Positions 23,290 to 34,306 of a DNA stretch of 64,000 nt are shown here, in pieces. The stretch is from the NCBI RefSeq assembly GCF_036711975.1, contig NC_091971.1, forward strand, positions 1,247,501-1,311,500, given 5' to 3'. The notes beneath the pieces are model-generated. The model worked only from the letters and a program-made list of their open reading frames with translations, did not search any database and was not told where the DNA came from. Every line of letters starts with the position of its first letter. The first letter of the stretch is position 1. The DNA is from Onthophagus taurus (Eukaryota; Arthropoda; Insecta; Coleoptera; Scarabaeidae). The position numbers were made by a program, and so were the translations under genes.

Positions 23290-25860
23290 ACTAAGGGGAG
23301 TGGCCCCACTCATCACCGCGACCTATAGGATCTATTGTAACTTTAGCCCTCCAGTTTAGGGCAAATGTAGGTCCTTAGTATTGCTCCAAGGTCTTGTGCA
23401 ATTACACAGTATATGTTCAGCCATTTCTGACTCGTCGTTGTAGAGTCAGGAAACCTGAGAGCGTCCTTAGATCTCCTTTGCTGAGGTATAAAACCTCTTT
23501 GGTTTTGTTTTGCGACGCAGTTATCATGCTCTTCGCTTGTCTGTGACCTAGAAGTTCTTTCCAGCGTAAGGCTACCTTTGAGCTCTCCCAACTGTTGATT
23601 ACCTGTTTTAGGTGTCTTTTTTTGTAGTCCACAACCAGGTTGGGGTCCAATGAGGGGCGTTTTCGCTGCCTCTTTGGCCAGCTTGTTTGTCTTCTCATTG
23701 CTCTCAATGTTTCTGTGACCTAGAATCCACCATAGAGTAACATTGTTGCCCCTAGCGAGTTCTCTCAGGTTGCTGGTATTGTTTGATCAGTGCGGAGTCA
23801 CACGTGTAGTGACACACGTGTCAAAATGTTTATGGATGCACCTTTCTGTCGCTTTTGTATGTTCAAATCGGTGCAGAGGTTTATAGCAAACATTTCTGCT
23901 TGAAAATGGTTATGTCCAAGCTGAGGGGCAATTTAAAGCTGCTATTTGGTCCAGTAATGCTCATGATAGTTTTAGTTTTAGCTGTGATTCAGTGCTAGGT
24001 TGTATATTTTTATGGAACTAACACTAGAACTAGAAACATTCGAGTTTAGCCGTCTAAAGAGAGGTACGGCTAAATCCGAATGTTTCTAGTTCTAGTGTTA
24101 GTTTTGATGTCAGAACTAAAACTAGAACTTTTACTCTAGAACTAGAAACCGTTAGATTGTTGTATATTTTTATTAAACTGATGCTAAATTCTGATTTTTT
24201 AAATGATTTTGACATACAAAATGTCATCGTAACGTTAAACGTCATTTTGACGTTTAAATTTACAACACATTTTCCTAAAATGATACCAACCTAAATTTTT
24301 GGAAATCTTTTGATGAATGTCGAATATTTCTTACCAGTTTTTTCATAACTTTTTTAATTTATAGTATTTCACTACTTTTAATATTGTAATAAGATTTTTT
24401 TTCATGAAATTAACTGATTTTTAATTTTTTTTAATATCTACTTTTTTTAAACTAAATTCTGATTTTTTAAATGATTTTGACATACAAAATGTCATCGTAA
24501 CGTTAAACGTCATTTTGACGTTTAAATTTATAACACATTTTCCTAAAATGATACCAACCTAAATTTTTGGAAATCTTGATGAATATCGAAGATTTCTTAC
24601 CAATTTTTTCATAACTTTTTTGATTTATAGTATTTCGTTACTTTTAATTTTATTAAAATAAGATCTTTTTTCATCAAATTAACTGATTTTTGAGTTTTTT
24701 TAATATCTACTTTTTTTAACGATGTTGACGTTTAATTGTCAAATTGACGTTTAAAAGTATATTTTTACATATTTTTAGTCAACTAAAACTAGAACTAACA
24801 CTAGACCTAGAACTAGAAACATTCGGGTTTAGCCGTGCGTCTCTCAAGACGGCTACACCCGAATGTTTCTAGTTCTATGTCTAGTGTTAGTTCTAGTTTT
24901 AATTCAATAAAAATACGCAACATAGTGATATCTAATGCTAATTGTCACTAGAACTAACATCAGACCTGGAACGCCTGGAACTAGAAATACTCAAGTTTAA
25001 CCGTCTTAAGACACGCATAGCTAAACGATATGTTTCTAGGCTTAGTACTAGTGTTAGTCTAGTTTTATTTGTTATTCAGTACTAGATAGTCCATAACCGG
25101 GTTGGGGTCCAATGAATGCCTCTTTAGCCAGCTTGGCCGGCTTCTCATTACCCTCAATGTTTCTGTGACCTAGAACCCACCATGGAGTAACATCATTACT
25201 CCTAGCGAGGTCTCTCAGGTTGATGGTACACTGATCAGTGCGGAGTCACACGTGTAAACCTGAATTGCCTTTAGGGCGGCCAGATAGTCTGTGAAAATGT
25301 TTATGGATACACCTTTCTGTCCATTTTGTAGGTTCAAAGCGGTGCAAAAGTTTATAGCAAGTATTTTTGCTTGAAAAATGGTTATGTTCGAGCTGGTCTA
25401 CTAATGCCCATGTCTCTGGATCCAATTGTTTTTGAAGTATCCGTGTACCTGGCGAGGGCTCCTCTTTTTAGTTGAGGCCCACCCTTCGTCCAATCATCCC
25501 TGCTTCTAAATATAACCTTATACGGCTGGTCGAAATTGTATTCTGTCGGTATAAGGTTCGTTTTAATTTCAATCAAGTGATTTAGACATAGTTCCTTGAG
25601 GATTTCGAGGTGTCGTCTGAGGTTACCCTGCATGAGCTTGAGTGAAGAGCCTGTTTTCAGAGATAGGGCACTTAAAGTTGCCTCCTTTTGTATATATAAA
25701 TGAAGTGGTGTGAAAAGGAGTATTTCGATTTTGTTTGGATTGATGCCGAGTCCATTGCTTCTACACCAAGTGCTGGTTAGTACTACGGCTTTCTGAATCA
25801 TGAATCCATTTTGAAGAGGTGAGAGCACTCCCCCTTAGGGATATCCTCTTAACGAATAGT
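23290..25860 (-). pseudogene. Decayed LOA/I-like LINE (RT end and RNase H), split by repeats
   Basis: On the minus strand, 25382-25830 encodes the end of a reverse transcriptase (GLGINPNKIEILLFTP). It is followed by an RNase H segment with WWVLGHRNIEGNEK and IGPQPG near 25090-25200. A second copy of this RNase H segment lies at 23640-23790 and continues to the 3' region (SKGDLRTLSGF near 23470). The two RNase H copies form a direct repeat flanking 23.98-25.08 kb. Many stops and frameshifts are present. The same family occurs in + orientation at 43.2-44.1 kb. Confidence 0.75.
23985..25085. repeat. Palindrome - two monomers - palindromes: single diverged copy of the 2.4-8.2 kb unit
   Basis: Palindromes at about 24015-24165, 24781-24905 and 24945-25080 show CTAGAACTAACACTAGACC arms around a CATTCGGGTTTAGCCGT loop half. 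Between the first two lie two monomers (24180-24470 and 24465-24775). These contain GACATACAAAATGTCATCG, ACGTCATTTTGACGTTTAAA and ATACCAACCTAAATTTTTGG, recognisably the A/B monomers of the 965-bp array. The block interrupts a LINE. Confidence 0.8.
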
Positions 25861-26053
25861 CAACGACTCGCCTCCCAGACTGGCTATGATCTACGATAAG
25901 TTATAGGGCAGGTACATTACCAAGATGACCTTTTGTGGCTAATAAACAATTAAACGGAGCTATGCATAAAAAAATGGCAAACTCGCGCAAACCCAAACGA
26001 TCTTAAAGAAGATCCTAAATCCTATTGGATGCCGGATTAACGGAAGTCTACTG

Positions 26054-26381
26054 TATATAACTATTAATAATTATTTAAAAAATATCTATGTATAAGAATG
26101 TGTGACAAAAATGAAATGATATACATTTAAATGTTAATAATTTTATTTTTTAACTATATAATTTCGTTGGTATTTAAAATCTAGAAACAAGTTATAATAA
26201 TACTTATTGGAATCAGACAATAATTAATAATAAATCAATATACATTCCTTAAATGAATTACTTCTTAAACCCAATCCAAACAAAATTATTTTATACAATC
26301 AGTCAAATTTCAACAATACAATTAAATCCATTGTTGAAATTCAAGTATTTAAAACAAAAACTTAATAAATGATAAGTTAAT
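26054..26381. other. Intergenic, 3' flank of the OBP-like gene
   Basis: This is AT-rich with no gene. It probably includes the 3' UTR of the minus-strand gene ending at 26382. Nothing else is recognised. Confidence 0.4.
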
Positions 26382-27644
26382 TTAAAAAATATTGCTAAAA
26401 TCGATTTCTCCATCAATTCCATACAAAAAATCGTACAAATTCGACGAAATCTCGCCATCGTCTTCATCTAATTTCAATTTTTTTCCTTCCCGTTTCGAGT
26501 TATCTCCGTCTAAATCATCGTCGTCGTTTAAATTGGTGATTTTTTCGCGGACGTCTTTCATAACGCAAGCTTCTAATTTTTTGTATTTGTAACATTTGAA
26601 GAAAAGCATTGGTTTGCTGAGTTCTCTTGAAAGTGGTGAGGCGGTGTTTTTGGGTTCAGGAATGCATTGCTATAAGATAAATTATTAGATTACTTAAATT
26701 TCAAAAAATTAAAATGTCTTACCGAAAATTGTTGACAATAAGTTATTCCATCATGAATATCTTGCCTTAATTCTTTAGGAACTGGTAAATTTTCGATCCG
26801 TTTAATGATTTTGTCGTAATTCGGTTCAAGATTTTCATCCAAATAACCCAATTCTTGCATTACACATGTTACGTTGCTTACTTTTGGGTTCATTTTTGAT
26901 GAAAGCGTTTCTAATTGACTTTTAAAATCAATGTGTCTCTACAAAAAAAATCAAAATTACTATTTAATATAAATTTAAATTAATTTGTTATCTTACCGAC
27001 ATTCTGGTAGTGTCAAGATAAGGATTATAAGGATAATTAAAAGGTGCTGCTGGATAAGCTGTGGGAAATGGTTGATAATTTCCCGCGTAAAACATTTGAG
27101 CTGGGTTTGCAAAAGCTTGGTAATAAGAAGCTTGCGATCCAGGATATGGTCTAAACGCTGGTTGTGGAAAAGAATTCTAAAAAAAACAAATTTGAAATTA
27201 AATTGTTTTTAATCTAATAAAACTTACTGGTCTAAAAGCTAAAATAGCTTGATGAAGTCGTTCAGTTGGAAAACTTTGTTGATTCGCAAACATGGCATTT
27301 TGCATGGCATTTTCAGAATTTTCATTTACTTTATGATTAATTTGATTTTTCGTCCCACTCGTTGGTTTTATAGTTGAAGAAGAATCTAAGGGTGATGTTT
27401 TAATCGGTGGCGAAGCTGCGCATTTCGCACACGCAGCTTTTAATTCTTTTCGGATATCTTTAACTACTTCTTGTCCAAAACAACTTTCAAAAATCTATTC
27501 AAAAAAATTTAATTAATCATAAAATTTAGTATAAAATAATTTTTTTACCTTAATCAAAGCGTATTTCTTTAAAAATCGATCTTCACTACTTAAACTTTGG
27601 GTTATTCCCACGATTAAAAGTGTAAGTAAAATCGGTTTCCACAT
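26382..27644 (-). CDS. Secreted odorant-binding-protein-like gene (Obp59a-like?), five exons
   Basis: Exons, 5' to 3' on the minus strand, are 27644-27549, 27494-27228, 27176-26997, 26938-26723 and 26669-26382. They give 348 residues, and all four introns are phase 0. The start is chosen for the signal peptide MWKPILLTLLIVGITQSLSS and a TATA box upstream. Cysteines fall at 37, 54, 57, 206, 249, 255, 279 and 288. CVMQELGYLDENLE, then Cys249, then the Cys279-x8-Cys288 spacing (FFKCYKYKKLEAC), match the C-terminal half of the insect PBP/GOBP fold. A Pro/Tyr/Gln-rich insert of about 140 residues (exons 2-3) separates the early cysteines from this half, and an acidic, lysine-rich tail follows. OBPs carry small hydrophobic ligands in sensory lymph. 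The long insert suggests the Obp59a subfamily, but that is tentative. It could be another secreted insect protein. Confidence 0.75.
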
Positions 27645-27673
27645 CTTTACGATTTCCTGTAAGGAATTAATTT

Positions 27674-27710
27674 GAATGATAACCAACTCATTGTTGGTGT
27701 CTAATTTATA
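27674..27710 (-). promoter_or_regulatory. TATA box and initiator of the OBP-like gene
   Basis: On the minus strand TATAAA (27710-27705, in the context GGTATAAATTAG) is followed about 33 bases downstream by TCATTC (27679-27674), a match to the arthropod initiator TCAKTY. The ATG lies about 30 bases further on, at 27644. The spacing is near the expected 30 bases. Confidence 0.55.
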
Positions 27711-28479
27711 CCGGAGACGAAATTCGATTAATTTCATTCATGAAATGGGTTGTTTATAAATATTTATATTATTTTTTTTTAGTAAGTTTAAATATCCGGA
27801 GTGAAATTAAACAATAAATGTTTTAATTTCGTTTATGAATGGAGTTAGGTTTGTAGGTCAAATTAAAAAAAAATTGTTATAATAAATGAATTAACTAGTA
27901 TATGTCTTTGTAAGGAATTAATGTGTAATTTTCGAATACATATTATACTTTGCGAATCTCTAATCGATTTTAATATTTTCTGTTAAAATTGTTGGTCCAA
28001 TACAAACTTAAATGAATATGTAATACATATTTTATAGTGTCTGACAGCATCTTTTATGTATTTATATTATCAAAGATGTGTTCTGTTTAAAATCGATGTA
28101 AATGTTGTTATAGATTACAGGTCCATGTTATATTTGAAGAACTTTTCTTGTTTATTCCGCATATTTTGGATATAATCTATAATAATTGGCCTAAATCCAC
28201 GTTGATATTCTCCCAGGATTCATTTAGAGTAAGGTTCAAGACTTTGTAGGTGGTATTTAGCTGTGTGATGCCTCTGTAGCTGTTACAGTTTAATTTGTCT
28301 CCCTTATAGACGGGATGATATCTACCTAGAGTGTGTTCATTTCTACAATTTCCTGAATTAATTGGACCGCGTTATCCATCACTTGACTAAGCGATAAATG
28401 AATAATGTTGAGAAAATGGGGTTAAAAAAACAGTTAAAAATAAAAAGAATGTGCGGAAAAGTGACTAACACTAGATTAA
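27711..28479. other. Upstream flank of the OBP-like gene
   Basis: This is AT-rich flank. The part at about 27750-27870 is similar to 31700-31825, on the other side of the satellite array (AAATATCCGGAGTGAAATTAAA against AAACATCCGTACTGAAAGTAAA, then CGTTTATGAATG and TAGGTCAAA). Around 28160-28390 there is a more complex sequence with no recognisable reading frame. Confidence 0.45.
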
Positions 28480-31335
28480 CTTCAATTACATGATAACTAA
28501 CATCAGGTTTAAAATGTCAACCTCAATTTTGACATATTTGTAATCTTCATTAAAAATCCTTTAAAATGAGTACAAACACGACATATTTATCTTCAATATT
28601 AATGAAATTATGATCAACTTCCGGTTAAGAATGTCAACGTCAATTTTGACATATTTGTAATCGTCGTGAAAAATCCTTTAAAATGAGTCCAAACATGATA
28701 CGTTTAATTCCAATATTACTCGAGATATACGCAACTTCCCATTTGAAATGTCAATGTCATTTTGACATATTCTTAATTTTTATAAAATGTCTTAATATTT
28801 GTCACAAAAATAAAAATATAATAAAAAAAATAAATAATTAAGGTTGGTATTAATATTTAAAAATTAAATTACCATCTTCATTGTTGCTAACTTCAAGTTT
28901 AAAATGTCAACGTCAATTTTGACATATTTGTAATCGTCGTGAAAAATCCTTTAAAATGAGTCCAAACATGATACGTTTAATTCCAATATTACTCGAGATA
29001 TAAGCAACTTCCGGTTTGAAATGTCAATGTCATTTTGACATATTCTTAATTTTTATAAAATGTCTTAATATTTGTCACAAAAATAAAAATATAATAAAAA
29101 AAATAAATAATTAAGGTTGGTATTAATATTTAAAAATTAAATTGCCATCTTCATTGTTGCTAACTTCAGGTTTAAAATGTCAACCTCAATTTTGACATAT
29201 TTGTAATCTTCATTAAAAATCCTTTAAAATGAGTACAAACACGACATATTTATCTTCAATATTAATGAAATTATGGTCAACTTCCGGTTAAGAATGTCAA
29301 CGTCAATTTTGACATATTTGTAATCGTTGTGAAAAATCCTTTAAAATGAATCCAAACATGATACGTTTAATTCCAATATTACTCGAGATATACGCAACTT
29401 CCGGTTTGAAATGTCAATGTCATTTTGACATATTCTTAATTTTTATAAAATGTCTTAATATTTGTCACAAAAATAAGAATATAATAAAAAAAATAAATAA
29501 TTAAGGTTGGTATTAATATTTAAAAATTAAATTGCCATCTTCATTGTTGCTAACTTCAGGTTTAAAATGTCAACCTCAATTTTGACATATTTGTAATCAT
29601 CATTAAAAATCCTTTAAAATGAGTACAAACACGACATATTTATCTTCAATATTAATGAAATTATGGTCAACTTCCGGTTAAGAATGTCAACGTCAATTTT
29701 GACATATTTGTAATCGTCGTGAAAAATCCTTTAAAATGAGTCCAAACATGATACGTTTAATTCCAATATTACTCGAGATATAAGCAACTTCCGGTTTGAA
29801 ATGTCAATGTCATTTTGACATATTCTTAATTTTTATAAAATGTCTTAATATTTGTCACAAAAATAAAAATATAATAAAAAAAAAATAATTAAGGTTGGTA
29901 TTAATATTTAAAAATTAAATTGCCATCTTCATTGTTGCTAACTTCAGGTTTAAAATGTCAACCTCAATTTTGACATATTTGTAATCTTCATTAAAAATCC
30001 TTTAAAATGAGTACAAACACGACATATTTATCTTCAATATTAATGAAATTATGGTCAACTTCCAGTTAAGAATGTCAACGTCAATTTTGACATATTTGTA
30101 ATCGTCGTGAAAAATCCTTTAAAATGAGTCCAAACATGATACGTTTAATTCCAATATTACTCGGGATATAAGCAACTTCCGGTTTGAAATGTCAATGTCA
30201 TTTTGACATATTCTTAATTTTTATAAAATGTCTTAATATTTATCACAAAAATAAAAATATAATAAGAAATAAATAATTAAGGTTGGTATTAATATTTAAA
30301 AATTAAATTGCCATCTTCATTGTTGCTAACTTCAGGTTTAAAATGTCAACCTCAATTTTGACATATTTGTAATCTTCATTAAAAATCCTTTAAAATGAGT
30401 ACAAACACGACATATTTATCTTCAATATTAATGAAATTATGCTCAACTTCCGGTTAAGAATGTCAACGTCAATTTTGACATATTTGTAATCGTCGTGAAA
30501 AATCCTTTAAAATGAGTCCAAACATGATACGTTTAATTTCAATATTACTCGAGATATAACATTTGAAATGTCAATGTCATTTTGACATTCTTAATTTTTA
30601 TAAAATGTCTTAATATTTATCGCAAAAATAAAAATATAATAAAAAAAATAAATAATTAAGGTTGGTATTAATATTTAAAAATTAAATTGCCATCTTCATT
30701 GTTGCTAACTTCAGGTTTAAAATGTCAACCTCAATTTTGACATATTTGTAATCTTCATTAAAAATCCTTTAAAATGAGTACAAACACGACATATTTATCT
30801 TCAATATTAATGAAATTATGGTCAACTTCCGGTTAAGAATGTCAACGTCAATTTTGACATATTTGTAATCGTCGTGAAAAATCCTTTAAAATGAGTCCAA
30901 ACATGATACGTTTAATTCCAATATTACTCGAGATATACGCAACTTCCGGTTTGAAATGTCAATGTCATTTTGACATATTCTTAATTTTTTTAAAATGTCT
31001 TAATATTTGTCACAAAAATAAAAATATAATAAAAAAAATAAATAATTAAGGTTGGTATTAATATTTAAAAATTAATTGCCATCTTCATTGTTGCTAACTT
31101 CGGGTTTAAAGTTTTTTTATTCTAACTTTTTTGTTTTTTGAGATAAGTGCGTCATCTTTGGACTCATTTTAAAGGTTTTTTAATAAAGATGATAAATATG
31201 TCAAAATTGACGTTGACGTTTCAAACCGGAAGTGATTGTATTTCCATTAATATTAAAGTTGAATACGTCGAGTTTGGACTCATTTTAAAGGATTTTTTAT
31301 GAAGTTGACAAATATGTCAAAATTAAAAGTTGAAG
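28480..31335. repeat. Tandem array, unit about 389 bp, with an inverted terminal copy
   Basis: The marker TTTAAAATGTCAAC recurs at 28508, 28898, 29171, 29561, 29949, 30337 and 30716, and as a partial match at 31105. The steps are 390, 273, 390, 388, 388, 379 and 389; the 273-bp step is one shortened unit. Each unit has dyads such as GTCAACGTCAATTTTGACAT and AATGTCAATGTCATTTTGAC, plus AAGGTTGGTATTAAT. From about 31140 to 31335 the sequence turns round (TTTGGACTCATTTTAAAGG is the inverse of CCTTTAAAATGAGTCCAAA), so the array ends as a palindrome. It is non-coding. Confidence 0.9.
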
Positions 31336-32748
31336 ATTCGATGTCCTTCATATTCAATCTTGCGTTTCGTTGTAGGCAGCTTCTTCTTGCAATAAGCTAA
31401 GATACAATTTATCATATCTGCAATAACAAGTCGATTTGAAGAATGTAAGACCTTTAGAGAAGCATGGTTGCAATATTAGCAAAGGAAACAAAGATACTAG
31501 TGATGCAGCTACATGTAGCTGTTTTAGATTTGATATTTTATAGTAACTTTTCTTATTCGTTGCTATCATATACCCACACAACTTAGAATTAATTCAATCG
31601 AATTATAGAAATTAAGATCCAATTAAGATAAACGTGGAGATTAAGAATGATTTTCGTTGTAATTTCGTCATTAATTTTAACAATTTTTTAATTTAATTCC
31701 AATTTAACCTATAAATACAATTTAAACATCCGTACTGAAAGTAAACAAGAACTTACATTGAACTCGATTCATTCAATTATTGCGTTTATGAATGAAATCG
31801 ATTTTCTAGGTCAAACCTTGATACAATTTATACAAGATCAAACTTCAAATAGTACTCGTTGCATTTTAATTCTATTTTTAACTTTTTAAATAATGCAAAT
31901 TTTTTTTTTAATTAAATAATTATTAAGTATAATAACATATTTATGGGAATTCTTGAAGAAACATTCTTGGGTCATGTGAGGTCGTCTTGTGTGTTGTTAA
32001 CGGTTTTTGAATTCATCGAACTCGCATCTGAGTTCAAATTTAATTTTTCTAATTTTTAAATAAATATTTAAGAAACCAATTTATTTTATTATTTGCTTTA
32101 AAAAAATAACGATTTATGTTATTTTCAAATTTAATAAAAATAATTAAAATTTCTTTAAATTAAAAACTGTTAAAAATAAAAATATACTCACCTCATACAA
32201 CTAATACAATTTAATAATTTATTTTTTTTGTTATTGTTGTTTAACAAACTTTTTTTAACGTAGACAAGAGTTACTGATACAGCTTCTTCACGTCCTCGCC
32301 GGTTTTATACGATCTCTCCTTCTTCTTCGTTGGTTTCTTCCATGAGATGCATAACGAAACGAAACGAAACTTAACGGGGCGCCAATATCTCGACTAATTA
32401 CCCACACTTCTCTTTTTCTCCGGCTACCTTCTTACTTCTTCTTTTCTTAAAACTGTTTTAAACGAATTTAACGCGGCACGCATCATCAAAGAACGGTTAT
32501 ATCGCGACGGTTTCACATTTTAAAACCGTTAACTCGTCTGTTAAAATATTTAACCAGAACAGAACCTCGTTATTATTCTCCTATATCGTTTCTTTGTTAT
32601 TTATTTATATCGAGTTTTAGATTCTCGGCCCCTTTTTTTTTAATTTTCACTTTAATGTAACCGTTTTGTAAATTTACATTAAAATTGGTTCTATATTTTT
32701 ACTGATAATTTAAATTTTTACATTAAATAAAAGTTATATAGAAAAATG
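31336..32748. other. Intergenic, no gene recognised
   Basis: 31700-31825 resembles the upstream region of the OBP-like gene. A short minus-strand frame at 31354-31581 has a hydrophobic stretch but no supportable identity. 32260-32640 is less AT-rich (GAAACGAAACGAAAC repeat near 32356), with no frame or motif I can name. Confidence 0.4.
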
Positions 32749-33752
32749 TTATTCTTGAGTATTTTCAGTTGTTTCTTGATTATTTGTTTGGTCTTGATTT
32801 TCATTTGATTTATTCGTATTTTCTTCAGCAACTGGTTCAGTTGTTGCTTCAGCTTCTACGGCAGCTTCGGTTATAATGTTTTCAACAGCTTGTTGAACGA
32901 TTTGTTTGTCGACTATTTGAAGTGGTTTATCATGGGTAGTGTGAACTACAGGGCTAAAAGAGACTTTAGTGGACATCTGTGAATGATCTTGATCTTTTTC
33001 GTCATCGTAATATATCTTATTTAAAATATCTGATACTATTATATCTTCCATTTGATGAGCGTGAATTATGCTTTGGACTTTATCTTCATCTCCACCTTGA
33101 CCGTGCCATCCACCATCAGTTATTTCAGAAATACTACTTAGCAATGTACCTGAAGGCTAAATATAAAAATTATAATTAAATTTAAAAATTATTTAAAGAA
33201 ATTTCTTACTGGCGCTGTTAATTGTTCAAAATCAACATCAATATTTTTTAAGCTATCAGAAACTGATTCATCTGTAGTTTCTATGCTGTCAATATCTTCA
33301 AATGATGAAGAATTCATCGATGACATATGTTTTCCAAAGACACCAACAGCACTATCCATCTCATAAATATGATCTCCCCTATTTTTAATATATTCATTAA
33401 TTTCTTCCTGAATATCAACTTTAGATCTTGAGAAAAATTGCGCGATTACGTCATGGATGTTATTGCGTGGACATCGTTGGAGAACATATCGAGTTATTAA
33501 AGCAACACAGGCTCTTACCTAATTTCAAAGTAACGTTAAAAAATGTATTAGATAAATTAATTGAATAATAAATACTTCGGGATGTCCAGCTAAATACTGT
33601 TCATCTTCTCGAACTGTTTTTATCCTAAGATCGTTTAATTTAATTTGTTGACTTTTCGTTAAATCTTCCATTGTGTAATACAACATCCCTCTTGGAGTAT
33701 CGCAAGAATGAAAATTTAATGGATCGATTTTTTGAGTTGTGTCGTCAGCCAT
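32749..33752 (-). CDS. RIIa-domain protein, RIIAD1-like (three exons, 297 aa)
   Basis: Exons on the minus strand are 33752-33576, 33518-33210 and 33156-32749. Introns are 53-57 bp, phase 0, GT-AG. Residues about 30-95 (LTKSQQIKLNDLRIKT, then EDEQYLAGHPEV, then YVLQRCPRNNIHDVIAQFF) match the RIIa dimerisation/docking domain as found in RIIAD1. This helical hairpin docks to A-kinase-anchoring-type partners and is common in sperm and ciliary proteins. The rest (residues 100-297) is acidic, Ser- and Gln/Thr/Asn-rich and low in complexity, ending NNQETTENTQE, much longer than the roughly 90-residue vertebrate RIIAD1. The ATG at 33752 fits the first exon, and a MITE begins 142 bp further out. The domain call is good; the cellular role (flagellum or kinase scaffold) is inferred from the family only. 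Confidence 0.8.
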
Positions 33753-33893
33753 AATTAATGTTTTAAATGAATCGAAATCACAGACTTTACGTATATGAAT
33801 ATGAATAAAATAATAGTTTTCAAAATTGCAATATACAAAATTGACAGTTTAATATGTCAATAATTATTTATTGATTTTAAATTTGTTACTATA

Positions 33894-34284
33894 CTCTGTT
33901 TTTAAACCAGGAGGAGTATTTTAAATTTGTCACCAGATTGACCTTGCACGTGATTGGTTGAATGCGAGGAAGGTTCACACACAGGCAATTTTGAATTTGA
34001 AGTTAGGTAATTGATAATTCAACAGTTTCGTGTCATTATTGTATATTTTGTGTTCTTAAACCCTTTTTTATTATATTTTGAAATAAATACACTCATAACT
34101 TCAATGTTAATTTGTATGTATAGTGTTGACGATAACAAACGAAAATAAATACAATAATAAGTAAATAAATAAATAATAATTATTAATTTAAATTTACCGC
34201 CAAAATATCTAGTGATATTTTCTGGTGATTTTTTCCAGTGTAAATCTGACTTTCGCGTTTACTCCTCCTGGTTTAAAAACAGAG
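33894..34284. mobile_element. 391-bp MITE, intact copy
   Basis: The TIRs are CTCTGTTTTTAAACCAGGAG at the left and its inverse at the right (CTCCTGGTTTAAAAACAGAG), with TATA on both sides. It carries no gene. A second copy at 36645-38508 is split by another transposon, so this copy shows the uninterrupted sequence. Confidence 0.9.
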
Positions 34285-34306
34285 TATAGTTCTAGTGCAA
34301 GTGTTA

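Larger units (their letters stand above)
23217..26053. mobile_element. Pogo/Tigger-type TIR pair enclosing LINE, palindromes and satellite
   Basis: The left end CAGTAGACTTTCAATAATC (after TA at 23215-23216) is the inverted match of the right end, which reads CAGTAGACTTCCGTTAATCC inward from 26053 and is followed by TA (26054-26055). About 26 bp pair. These termini and the TA target are typical of pogo/Tigger elements. No pogo transposase remains. The interior is filled by LINE and palindrome insertions, so the original element was probably short. The two ends could also derive from neighbouring separate copies. Confidence 0.65.
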
